Shown one piece after another: positions 9,150 through 15,826 of a stretch of 64,000 nt of DNA. The notes under the pieces are model-generated. The model was not told the origin of the DNA and searched no databases. It saw only the letters and a program-made list of their open reading frames with translations. This DNA comes from an uncultured Prevotellaceae bacterium (GTDB lineage: Bacteria; Bacteroidota; Bacteroidia; Bacteroidales; UBA3663), in the NCBI GenBank assembly GCA_900319235.1, contig ONNR01000017.1:21593-85592 (forward strand). Direction: 5' to 3'. Made by a program: the position numbers and the translations under genes. Position 1 is the stretch's first letter, and each line of letters begins with the position of its first letter.

Positions 9150-9747
9150 TGCCCTGTATATTTCTTTTGATAATTTGTCTCATCCAAACTGGGGCCAATA
9201 GCAAATCGTGATCTATTGTCTCGTCTTCGGGTGTATTTGCTAATAGGTTGGCAATTCTCTGTTCGTCTTCTCTTGTGATATTCTTTTCACCAATGCTACG
9301 CAATGCTTGCACCAATTCAGCCATCAGTTTGCCACGAAAGGCGAAATTCTTTGGTGCACCATGTTTCAACGTGACAGTACGATTTCCAAGAGTCAACTTT
9401 CTGCTGGATCCGGTGGTCAAGAAACTTGTGTTCATAGGGATCTGATCGGAGAACCCCAAGCGGTTTGCTGCGGTGGCACCAGTAGGTATAATCAAGGCCT
9501 TGTCTCGCTTGGCTATCTCGGTTACTAATTCGAATGCAGAGGGATAGAGTATACCGAATTGTGTTTTTCGAGCTTTGACATAAACACCTTTTGCTATTCG
9601 ACTAATTAATCCTTCGTTCTCAAAGAGTGCCAGCAACTTTGTTACATATTCAACGTCATACTCCGGAAAAGAAGACACAAAGAATACTTCTCCGAATCTT
9701 GCACGGACTATCTTATTTTTAATCTTATCTACAATAGCATTTTGCAT
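9142..9747 (-). CDS. AbiEi-like antitoxin (DUF6088 family)
   Basis: A 201-residue protein from ATG 9747. An upstream in-frame start at 9801 lies inside the -7 box and is ruled out. The N-terminal winged-helix part (MQNAIVDKIKNKIVRARFGE, then LFENEGLISRIAKGVYVK) and the following domain with IPTGATAANRLGFSDQIP are typical of DUF6088/AbiEi antitoxins, which repress their own promoter and neutralise an AbiEii nucleotidyltransferase toxin of type IV systems. The toxin partner downstream is cut to 39 codons, so this antitoxin appears orphaned. A palindrome at 9769-9797 between promoter and start is a good candidate operator. G+C is clearly lower than in flanking core genes. Confidence 0.85.
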   Translation of the reverse strand: MQNAIVDKIKNKIVRARFGEVFFVSSFPEYDVEYVTKLLALFENEGLISRIAKGVYVKARKTQFGILYPSAFELVTEIAKRDKALIIPTGATAANRLGFSDQIPMNTSFLTTGSSRKLTLGNRTVTLKHGAPKNFAFRGKLMAELVQALRSIGEKNITREDEQRIANLLANTPEDETIDHDLLLAPVWMRQIIKRNIQGNE

Positions 9748-9768
9748 ATCTTTATTTGCTTTAATTTT

Positions 9769-9797
9769 GGTCGGAATAATTGCAAATATTTCCGACC
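9769..9797. promoter_or_regulatory. Candidate antitoxin operator (inverted repeat)
   Basis: GGTCGGAA (9769-9776) and TTCCGACC (9790-9797) form a perfect 8-bp inverted repeat with a 13-base centre, located just downstream of the -7 box of the antitoxin promoter. AbiEi antitoxins are known to bind inverted repeats at their own promoter; assigning that role here is inference. Confidence 0.6.
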
Positions 9798-9798
9798 G

Positions 9799-9830
9799 CA
9801 AAGATACACCTTTTTATTTAAATATCCAAA
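9799..9830 (-). promoter_or_regulatory. Promoter of the antitoxin gene
   Basis: On the minus strand TTTG (9827-9830) and TATCTTTG (9799-9806) are separated by 20 bases, a perfect consensus. It fixes the antitoxin start downstream of 9799. Confidence 0.8.
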
Positions 9831-9849
9831 CAATGAACCATAAAAATTT

Positions 9850-10284
9850 CAAAAGTATGATATTTTATCTACGGAATGAAATGTGCCACCTTTCAGTACC
9901 CACCTCAAGTTGCCGATACTAACATAACGAGGATGAATATCCCGATATCTAGAACATTGCACTTCTCGAAGGCTAATGTAACAACCTCGTTCTAATCTAA
10001 AGAGATTATCAAAAGGTAACCCTGTATAGAATCTAAAGAAGACAACAAGCTTAGGATTAAAACCTAAATACGTAAAAAGTAGAAAGGGTTCCGTATTTTC
10101 GGAGATTTGCATAAATAAATTTACACAAGTCTAAAATAGTCTATTATTTGTACATAATTATTGACAAGTTTATTTTCAAAATATAGGAGAATGAATTAAT
10201 TGGAGTTTCGAAAATGGGTGATTAATTAACGGGAAACAGAGAGAAATGGTGTATTTCGGGTATATTTTAGGTGAAAAATGCAGT
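9850..10284. other. AT-rich gene-free stretch
   Basis: A very AT-rich segment. An 87-codon frame on the minus strand (9849-10112) has no family resemblance and no visible promoter, so it is not called. Nothing else is recognised. Confidence 0.5.
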
Positions 10285-10403
10285 TAGGTTATATCGGTTA
10301 TATCGGAAAATGCAAAGTTTTTAAAATAAATAAAAAATAGGAAGATGGTATTTTTTATTTTTTTCTAAAAAGTTTAAAAACCCGATATAACCGATATAAC
10401 CTA
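10285..10403. repeat. Long inverted repeat built from GGTTATATC units
   Basis: The left arm (10285-10306) contains GGTTATATC twice in tandem; the right arm (10382-10403) is its exact reverse complement over 22 bases. The centre also pairs: an A-rich run before GGAAGATGG is matched by a T-rich run after it. The whole segment can form a very long hairpin or cruciform. It could be a miniature inverted-repeat element or a protein-binding site; no transposase is nearby. Confidence 0.75.
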
Positions 10404-10483
10404 TGTAACGAAATTCGATAAAAAATAGAAAAGAGATCTGCAATTTCGTAGGACAGGACTGATTAACTAGTATCTAGCATTAT

Positions 10484-10886
10484 GTCGGCCGTCAAAGTAT
10501 TTCCGCGATTGGAGAAAGCATCACGACGGCCGACAGAGTACTTGCTCCTGCCGGATAGAGCATTGTGACGGCCGTAAGAGTACTTCCGCGATTGGAAAAA
10601 GCATCACGACGGCCGACAGAGTACTTGCTTCTACAGAATAGAGCATCGTGACGCGCGTCAGAGTGCTTGCTCCGTTCGGAGAATGACCTTTCTTGGCCAG
10701 GATAGGTCATGCCTCGACTGGATAGAGCATTATGACGGGCGACAGAATGCTTGCTTCTGCGGGATTGAGTACTCTGACGGGCGACAGAGTGTTTCCGCAA
10801 ACGTATAGCGTACTCTGTCGGCCGTCGGAGTGCTTGCTCTACAGCATAAAGCATCGTGACGCGCGACAGAGTGCTTGATGACATAA
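10484..10886. repeat. Degenerate tandem array, unit 41-42 bases (GCATnnTGACGGCCGACAGAG type)
   Basis: About nine diverged copies of a 41-42 base unit. Each has AGCAT, then a short GC-rich imperfect palindrome centred on GGCC or GCGC (for example GACGGCCGTC), then GAGTACTTGC or GAGTGCTTGC and a variable tail. One copy carries an insertion of roughly 40 bases near 10680-10725. Open frames across it exist only because the period is near a multiple of three; their peptides show no family features. Confidence 0.75.
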
Positions 10887-10925
10887 AAGACGAAGAATCC
10901 GAAAATGTAATTCCTCTTTTCTAAT

Positions 10926-11425
10926 CGTGGCATGTCCGCCAACGTTCGTAGGCGTACAATATTCTGCAGGAAATTGTGTGCCAACGTTCACAGAGGGACA
11001 TGATTCGATGGTTGGATGCCCCCCAACGTTCGCAGAGGGACATGATTCGATGGTTGGATGTCCCCCAACGTTCGCAGAGGGACATGATTCGATGGTAAGA
11101 TGTCCCCCAACGTTCGCAGAAGGACATGATTCGATGGTAGTATGTCCCCCAACGTTCGCAGAAGGACATGATTCGATAGTAGGATGTCCCCCAACGTTCG
11201 CAGAAGGACATGATTCGATGGTAGTATGTCCCCCAACGTTCGCAGAAGGACATGATTCGACAGTAGCATGTCCCCCAACGTTCGTAGAGGGACATGATTC
11301 GACAGTAGCATGTCCCCCAACGTTCGCAGAGGGACATGATCCGATAGTAGGATGTCCCCCAACGTTCGTAGAGGGATATGGTTCTATAAAATGATGTCCT
11401 CCAACGTTCGCTGGGAGACATGCAT
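10926..11425. repeat. Tandem array of twelve 42-base hairpin units
   Basis: The core CCAACGTTCG recurs twelve times at 42-base steps (for example A at 11067 and 11109). Within each inner unit ATGTCC and GGACAT flank the core as a 6-7 bp stem with a loop of about 14-16 bases; the spacer GATTCGATGG between units is also conserved. The six middle units are almost identical; outer ones are diverged. Because 42 is divisible by three, three minus frames and one plus frame stay open across it, giving 14-residue repeats, but none has a credible gene structure. Confidence 0.9.
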
Positions 11426-11433
11426 CAATTTCT

Positions 11434-11769
11434 TTAATAAAGACCTTCGAACAACTCAGAAACTCCTTCGAGATAAGTGTAGCGACGCTCGCGGGAATCG
11501 CTGCTATTGGGAGTACCATCGCTGTGGCAATTGGTGCAGTAATAACTCAACTCGACACCACCTCCTACGAAAGTAGGCGAGAAGCGCTTGACCTTCACCC
11601 AACGATTGATGCCATGGACCTTCAGGACGTCACCCACCTGGGGACATCCATTGTCGATGGCATATTGACGAAGGAGGTCGTTCATTTCCTGCTCCTGCTG
11701 CTTTCGTAATTCGTCGAAAGCAAGGCGCTGCTTATTATATAATGCAATGATGCTTTGGCGAGTGATCAT
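11434..11769 (-). CDS. Hypothetical small protein
   Basis: An 111-residue protein from ATG 11769 (a TTG nine bases upstream is the alternative). I do not recognise the family. The N-terminal third is helical and charged (IIALYNKQRLAFDELRKQQE), then comes a beta-rich part with GDVLKVHGINRWVKVKRFSP and a possible metal-binding CTNCHSD motif at a conserved-looking loop. The gene is third in a minus-strand series after mutS2 and the YccF gene and has an AACAATTA repeat right before its start. Its 3' end abuts the 42-base hairpin array. Codon use looks like neighbouring genes, so it is probably real. Confidence 0.6.
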   Translation of the reverse strand: MITRQSIIALYNKQRLAFDELRKQQEQEMNDLLRQYAIDNGCPQVGDVLKVHGINRWVKVKRFSPTFVGGGVELSYYCTNCHSDGTPNSSDSRERRYTYLEGVSELFEGLY

Positions 11770-11775
11770 AAAGTT

Positions 11776-11812
11776 CAATTAACAATTAATAATTAACAAT
11801 TAACAATTGCTT
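11776..11812. repeat. AACAATTAA-type repeat before a start codon
   Basis: Alternating AATTAAC and AATTAAT units immediately upstream of the 111-residue gene. Similar tracts occur at 8270, 44349, 45953, 60317 and 63884. Confidence 0.65.
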
Positions 11813-11828
11813 GTTAGAACAGGATTTA

Positions 11829-12206
11829 TTAAATACCCAACTCCACTGCTTTGCCGAAGGGGGCGAGGGAGAGTTTGGCGAGTTTGAAGTGCTGCTTGCC
11901 GAAGGGGATGCCAATGATGATGATGTAGAGCAATATGCCGAAGACGATATGCATCAGGCAGGCAAAGAGACCTCCGCAGATAAGCCAGATGATGTTGAGC
12001 GGAATGCGGATGCAACCCGTAGGGCTCGATGTGCTTCGAACTTTCGAACCAAAGGGGAAGAGGCAGAGAAGGCCAATCTTGAAGGTCTGCCAAGCCACGG
12101 GAATGCCGATGATGGTGCATGCCATTGCCAGACTGCCTGTGAAATAACCGATGGCGGCTTCGAGGCCTCCGAAAATCCACCAGATAATGGTGCCAAGGAA
12201 GTTCAT
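11829..12206 (-). CDS. YccF-family inner-membrane protein
   Basis: A 125-residue membrane protein made of two similar halves. Each half has a pair of hydrophobic helices ending in an IGIP-(V/F)-x-x-Q-x-x-K motif (IIGIPVAWQTFKIG and IIGIPFGKQHFKLA) followed by a PFG turn. This internal duplication and the FGG-x-x-A-x-x-Y start fit the YccF/DUF307 family, whose function is unknown. The gene follows mutS2 after 99 bases, with an AAGGGA-type repeat between them, and precedes the 111-residue protein. Confidence 0.85.
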   Translation of the reverse strand: MNFLGTIIWWIFGGLEAAIGYFTGSLAMACTIIGIPVAWQTFKIGLLCLFPFGSKVRSTSSPTGCIRIPLNIIWLICGGLFACLMHIVFGILLYIIIIGIPFGKQHFKLAKLSLAPFGKAVELGI

Positions 12207-12262
12207 GTTCTAAGGGATATTTGGGGATATTAAGGGATATGAGGGGATATTAAGGGACGATA
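12207..12262. repeat. AAGGGATATT-type intergenic repeat, copy 1
   Basis: Four blocks of (A)GGGGATATT/AAGGGATAT and a final AAGGGACGATAG sit immediately upstream of the YccF start. The sequence matches the left arms of the elements near 17.05 and 33.5 kb, including the AAGGGACGA end. The inverted right arm is not evident in this copy. Confidence 0.6.
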
Positions 12263-12305
12263 GTTTTGCCTTGATGAAAGTGGGGCAAAGGGGACATCCA
12301 AATCA

Positions 12306-14855
12306 TTAACTGTCTAATTCGACGACAGTGATGCCGGAGCCGCCGAACTGGACATGTTCGTCGTGGAAGTCCTTGATGCCGGGAAGGGTGCTGAGGTACT
12401 GACGGATGGCCTGACGAAGGGCGCCAGTGCCTGTGCCATGGAGGATGCGCACCTGGCTAACCGAGAGGAGTATGGCATCGTCCATATAATACATCACAGC
12501 CTGAAGTGCCTCATCGGCGCGCATCCCACGCACATCGAGTTGCTGCTTGAACGAAGAACGTCGGCTCGACATCACTTCGACAGGCGTCTCGGAGTCCTTG
12601 AGCAACGCTCCCATACCGTTGGTGTAGTTCTGCTCCTTCTTCAGTTGATTGCGGCTGACCTTTTCGAGTCGAGCGAAATCGACCATCGACTTGATCATGC
12701 CAAAAGCCACCTGCACCTGACGACCGTTGACCGAAAGTACCTCTCCCACCGTCTGCTGTCCCTTGAGGCGAACATAATCGCCCGGCTGGAGCGTATCTGA
12801 AGCCGAAACGGCAACAGCGTTCGGATCGCCCGATTGTTCGACGACTGAGGGAGGTACCACGGGTTTGGGTTCCTGAAGACGCTTCTGCTTGAAGCGCTCA
12901 TGCTCTTCGCGTATCTTGCGCGTCGCCTCCTTCTCGGCCTGAGCCTGCTTGATGTCGCGGATGGTCTTCTCGATGCGTGCATTGGCCTGCTGCATGAGTT
13001 GGTTGGCCTCGTCGCGTGCCTGCTGCATCACTTCCTGACGCTTGGTCTTCAGTTCGCGTGTCTTCTCGTCGTACTCCTGCGACTTCTGTTCGAGTTCCTT
13101 CTCCTGCTGGTGCACCTTCTGACGCTTCTGCTCCCAATAGCGCTTGTCGCGACTGATGTCCTGTAGGTATTTGTCCATATTGACATAGTCGGAACCCACA
13201 ATCTCCTTCGCATTGTCAATCACATCGCGGGGCAGTCCGATCTTGTGAGCAATCTCGAGAGCAAACGAGGAACCTGGTCTTCCCACTTCGAGGCGGAACA
13301 ACGGCCGCATCTCGCCACGGTCGTAGAGCATGGCACCATTGACAATGCCGGGCGTCTCGTCGGCAAAGAGTTTCAGGTTGGTGAAGTGGGTGGTGATGAC
13401 ACCGTTCACCTGCTGTTCGTTGAGTTTCGAAAGGATGGCCTGCGCTATGGCACCGCCTATCTGCGGCTCAGTGCCAGAACCGAACTCATCGACGAGAACA
13501 AGGGTGCCGCCCGAGCCCGTGAACTCTCCATGGGCACGACGATAACCATGTGCGTTGCGCAGCATGAACTTCATGTTCTGCAGGTGGCTCGAATAGGTCG
13601 AGAGGTCGTTGTCGATGCTTTGCTCGTCGCCGATGTCGATGAAGATATGGTCGAAGACAGCCACCTCGGAATTGTCCTTCATAGGTACGGGCAGGCCATG
13701 CTGGAGCATATACTGAACGAGGCCGAGAGTCTCCAGACATACCGACTTGCCGCCTGCATTCGGGCCAGAGATGAGTACGATGCGCTGCTTCTTGTGGTCG
13801 AGCAGAATGTCAAGGGGTACCACCGTGCGATCCAATTGCTTGTAGCGGAGGTAGAGCAGCGGATGACGCGCCTGCACCCAGTCGGTGATGTTCTGTTCGG
13901 AGAGTCGAGGCACGATGCCGTCGATCTCGTGGGCAAAACGCACCTTGGCGCGCAGGAAGTCTATTTCGCCCAGGAAGTCATAGCTCTCGAGCAGATTGTC
14001 GATGTCGGGACGGATAAGGTTGGCAATCGACGAGAGGATGCGGATGATCTCCTGCCGTTCCTCGCCTTCGAGTTCGCGGATGCGGTTGTTGGCCTCCACC
14101 ACTTCGGCAGGCTCGACATAGAGCGTCTTTCCAGTGGCCGACTCGTCGTGGACAATGCCGCGCAGACGGCGTTTGGACGAAGGCGGGATGGGGATGACCA
14201 GACGACCGTCGCGCATAGTAGGAGTGGTGTCCTTATCGACATATCCCTCGGCCTGGGCATTGCGCAGGATGCCATTGAGGAGACGACCTATGGACGAGAG
14301 GTTGCGCTGCATCTCGCGGCGAATCTCGGCCAGTTGGGGACTGGCGTTGTCGCGTATCTCCCCCGTGGGCGTCAAGGTCTGGTCGATCTTGCGGACAATG
14401 TCGGGGAAGGTGACCACATTGTGGGCTATGGCGTGTAGAAGCGGGAAACGCGCAACGAAATCCTGTGCGGCAACTCCACCTTGTGAAGCATCGGCGGTTC
14501 GCACCTCTTCGCCCGGCTTGGGATTGAGGTAACGCACGAGGGCTTCGATGGTGCGCAGGCTGCGCATCAGGTCATAAAGTTCGTCGGTCTCCATGAATGT
14601 GCCCGCCACACGGACACGCTTGAGGGCAGGGGTGAGGTCGAAGAAGCAGTCGGTAGGCAAGGGCTGGGCAGCCTGCTCAATGAGACGCTTCATCTCGTCG
14701 AGCAGGGATAGTTCGTGCTGTAAGGCGCGCCTGTCGGTAAGGAATTGCATGTCATCGACACGACGAGCCCCCAGGGGACAAAGCGTTGCCCCCCGGACCA
14801 TATCACGGACCTTGCCGAACCCGAGTTTGTCTTCTATGTTCTGCGGATAAACCAT
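12306..14855 (-). CDS. mutS2: MutS2 family ATPase/endonuclease
   Basis: An 849-residue protein. The N-terminal part has the MutS core/lever helices, followed by the ATPase with Walker A GPNAGGKS (Lys about 370), Walker B TLVLVDEFGSGTEP, and the MutS signature around QSIDNDLSTYSSH. A long charged coiled coil (about 520-640) leads to a C-terminal Smr nuclease domain (QLDVRGMRADEAL and HGTGTGALR). MutS2 proteins lack the mismatch-recognition domain and are linked to suppression of recombination or, in some bacteria, ribosome rescue. The start ATG overlaps the stop of the upstream Sua5-like gene by one base (TAATG), so the two are co-translated. Confidence 0.95.
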   Translation of the reverse strand: MVYPQNIEDKLGFGKVRDMVRGATLCPLGARRVDDMQFLTDRRALQHELSLLDEMKRLIEQAAQPLPTDCFFDLTPALKRVRVAGTFMETDELYDLMRSLRTIEALVRYLNPKPGEEVRTADASQGGVAAQDFVARFPLLHAIAHNVVTFPDIVRKIDQTLTPTGEIRDNASPQLAEIRREMQRNLSSIGRLLNGILRNAQAEGYVDKDTTPTMRDGRLVIPIPPSSKRRLRGIVHDESATGKTLYVEPAEVVEANNRIRELEGEERQEIIRILSSIANLIRPDIDNLLESYDFLGEIDFLRAKVRFAHEIDGIVPRLSEQNITDWVQARHPLLYLRYKQLDRTVVPLDILLDHKKQRIVLISGPNAGGKSVCLETLGLVQYMLQHGLPVPMKDNSEVAVFDHIFIDIGDEQSIDNDLSTYSSHLQNMKFMLRNAHGYRRAHGEFTGSGGTLVLVDEFGSGTEPQIGGAIAQAILSKLNEQQVNGVITTHFTNLKLFADETPGIVNGAMLYDRGEMRPLFRLEVGRPGSSFALEIAHKIGLPRDVIDNAKEIVGSDYVNMDKYLQDISRDKRYWEQKRQKVHQQEKELEQKSQEYDEKTRELKTKRQEVMQQARDEANQLMQQANARIEKTIRDIKQAQAEKEATRKIREEHERFKQKRLQEPKPVVPPSVVEQSGDPNAVAVSASDTLQPGDYVRLKGQQTVGEVLSVNGRQVQVAFGMIKSMVDFARLEKVSRNQLKKEQNYTNGMGALLKDSETPVEVMSSRRSSFKQQLDVRGMRADEALQAVMYYMDDAILLSVSQVRILHGTGTGALRQAIRQYLSTLPGIKDFHDEHVQFGGSGITVVELDS

Positions 14856-15484
14856 TATTCTTCAAGTTGGCCCACGCCCTGACGCAGCACCTCAGGCTCG
14901 TCTTCGAGCAGACTCACCACGGTGGAGGGCTGCTCCTCGCCATAACCGCCGTCGATGAGCACATCAGCCTGGTTCTGGAAAGCCTCCTCGATGAGGAACG
15001 GGTCGGTCATATAGCTGATCTCGTTGTCCTCGTCTCCATCCTCCATCTGTACCTTCAGCGAGGTGGTGAGCAACGGACGATCGAGTTCTTCGAGCAAGGC
15101 GTGCAGGATGGGCTGGTCGGGGATACGGATACCTACGGTGTTGCGACTGCGGAATACCTTTGGCAACTTCGAGCCTGCCTCCAGGATGAACGTGAAGGGA
15201 CCAGGAAGGTTCTTGCGAAGGAGCTTGAACTGACGGTCGGAGATACGCACGTATTCGGCAGCCTGGGCGATATCGCGGCAGATGATCGAGAGATGTCCGT
15301 TCTTCTGTTCCTCCTTGCGGTACTGGTAGATCTTCTCGACAGCACGCTGGTTGAGCGCATCACAACCGATGGCATAAACCGAATCGGTGGGATAGATGAC
15401 AATGCCCCCATCGCGAACGACCTGGGCGATGTCCTGCAGAATGCGCGGGTTGGGGTTGTTGGCGTAAAGTTTATAGGTTTGCAT
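14855..15484 (-). CDS. Sua5/YciO/YrdC-family protein (threonylcarbamoyl-AMP synthase-like)
   Basis: A 209-residue protein from ATG 15484. A longer frame up to 15604 is rejected because a consensus promoter (15508-15539) and a terminator (15560-15594) lie inside it. The YrdC fold is clear: GGIVIYPTDSVYAIGCDA near the start, a KNG-x-L-S-I-I-C block, LPGPFTFIL, and TVGIRIPDQPI. Family members make threonylcarbamoyl-AMP for t6A tRNA modification. This copy lacks the usual STSAN block (LLTTSLKVQ instead) and resembles the YciO-like branch, so its role may differ from the second paralog at 28578. It forms an operon with mutS2. Confidence 0.85.
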   Translation of the reverse strand: MQTYKLYANNPNPRILQDIAQVVRDGGIVIYPTDSVYAIGCDALNQRAVEKIYQYRKEEQKNGHLSIICRDIAQAAEYVRISDRQFKLLRKNLPGPFTFILEAGSKLPKVFRSRNTVGIRIPDQPILHALLEELDRPLLTTSLKVQMEDGDEDNEISYMTDPFLIEEAFQNQADVLIDGGYGEEQPSTVVSLLEDEPEVLRQGVGQLEE

Positions 15485-15507
15485 ACATCTTATATATTTT
15501 GCGGGCA

Positions 15508-15539
15508 CAAAGGTACGCAAGTTTTTCTGAAACTCCAAA
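15508..15539 (-). promoter_or_regulatory. Promoter of the Sua5-like/mutS2 operon
   Basis: TTTG (15536-15539) and TACCTTTG (15508-15515) on the minus strand with a 20-base spacer. It lies 23 bases before the ATG at 15484 and settles the start choice. Confidence 0.8.
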
Positions 15540-15559
15540 TTATGGAGGGACTTTTTTAT

Positions 15560-15594
15560 AAAAAAATTAGGCAAGGGAATCATCCCTTGCCTTA
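15560..15594 (-). terminator. Intrinsic terminator of the small RNA
   Basis: AGGCAAGGG/CCCTTGCCT (15569-15577 with 15584-15592) form a perfect 9-bp stem with a 6-base loop, followed on the minus strand by AA and seven U. It ends transcription upstream of the Sua5-like promoter. Confidence 0.85.
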
Positions 15595-15666
15595 AACCTA
15601 TCATAGTTAAGCAAATCTTGAGTCAGTCTTACACGGAGCCTCACGGCTCGGTTCTTCTTGTAATGC
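15560..15666 (-). ncRNA. Probable small RNA of about 107 nucleotides
   Basis: A stand-alone minus-strand unit without an open frame. It has a TATCTTTG -7 box (15671-15678), a 5' GC hairpin GAGCC-GUGA-GGCUC, an unpaired middle with CUGACUCAAGAUUUGCUUAAC, and a strong terminator. Length and layout resemble the structured RNAs reported in Bacteroidales (I am reminded of the Bacteroidales-1 class), but I cannot verify that match. It is divergent from the BaiN-like gene and upstream of the Sua5-like gene, with its own terminator. Confidence 0.7.
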
Positions 15667-15670
15667 GATG

Positions 15671-15678
15671 CAAAGATA
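15671..15678 (-). promoter_or_regulatory. -7 box of the small RNA promoter
   Basis: TATCTTTG on the minus strand, placed about 5 bases before the predicted RNA start. No clear TTTG is seen 20 bases upstream. Confidence 0.55.
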
Positions 15679-15706
15679 TGGATATTCGATAGACAGGGAC
15701 TCCAGA

Positions 15707-15760
15707 ATCGTAAAATATTTATCGATTTTACGATTTTAAATCTAATTTGTACGATTTTAC
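15707..15760. promoter_or_regulatory. ATCGTAAAAT inverted repeat plus third half-site
   Basis: ATCGTAAAAT (15707-15716) and ATTTTACGAT (15725-15734) form a perfect 10-bp inverted repeat, with a third ACGATTTTAC at 15751-15760. The region lies between the divergent small RNA and the BaiN-like gene, upstream of both promoters, and looks like a regulator-binding site. Confidence 0.5.
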
Positions 15761-15790
15761 TCCTATTTATTTTATATTTCCGCGAAAATC

Positions 15791-15822
15791 ATTGGCAGGA
15801 GATGAAAAAAACACTATCTTTG
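15791..15822 (+). promoter_or_regulatory. Promoter of the BaiN-like gene, four bases from its ATG
   Basis: ATTG (15791-15794), 20-base spacer, TATCTTTG (15815-15822). The ATG at 15827 follows after only CAGC, so the transcript should begin at or within a few bases of the start codon (leaderless). Confidence 0.75.
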
Positions 15823-15826
15823 CAGC

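Noticed and set aside
9849..10112. 87-codon minus-strand gene
   Set aside because: AT-rich, no family resemblance, no promoter; likely chance frame.
10926..11425. CRISPR array
   Set aside because: There are no unique spacers: the whole 42-base unit repeats, variation is a few bases, and no cas genes are present.
10839..11519. Repetitive protein of 14-residue units (ANVGGH type) on the minus strand
   Set aside because: Three minus frames and a plus frame are all open because the repeat period is a multiple of three; the frame overlaps the 3' end of the 111-residue gene and lacks any start signal or promoter.
15485..15604. Forty-residue N-terminal extension of the Sua5-like protein
   Set aside because: It spans a consensus promoter and an intrinsic terminator, so it is not translated as part of this protein.
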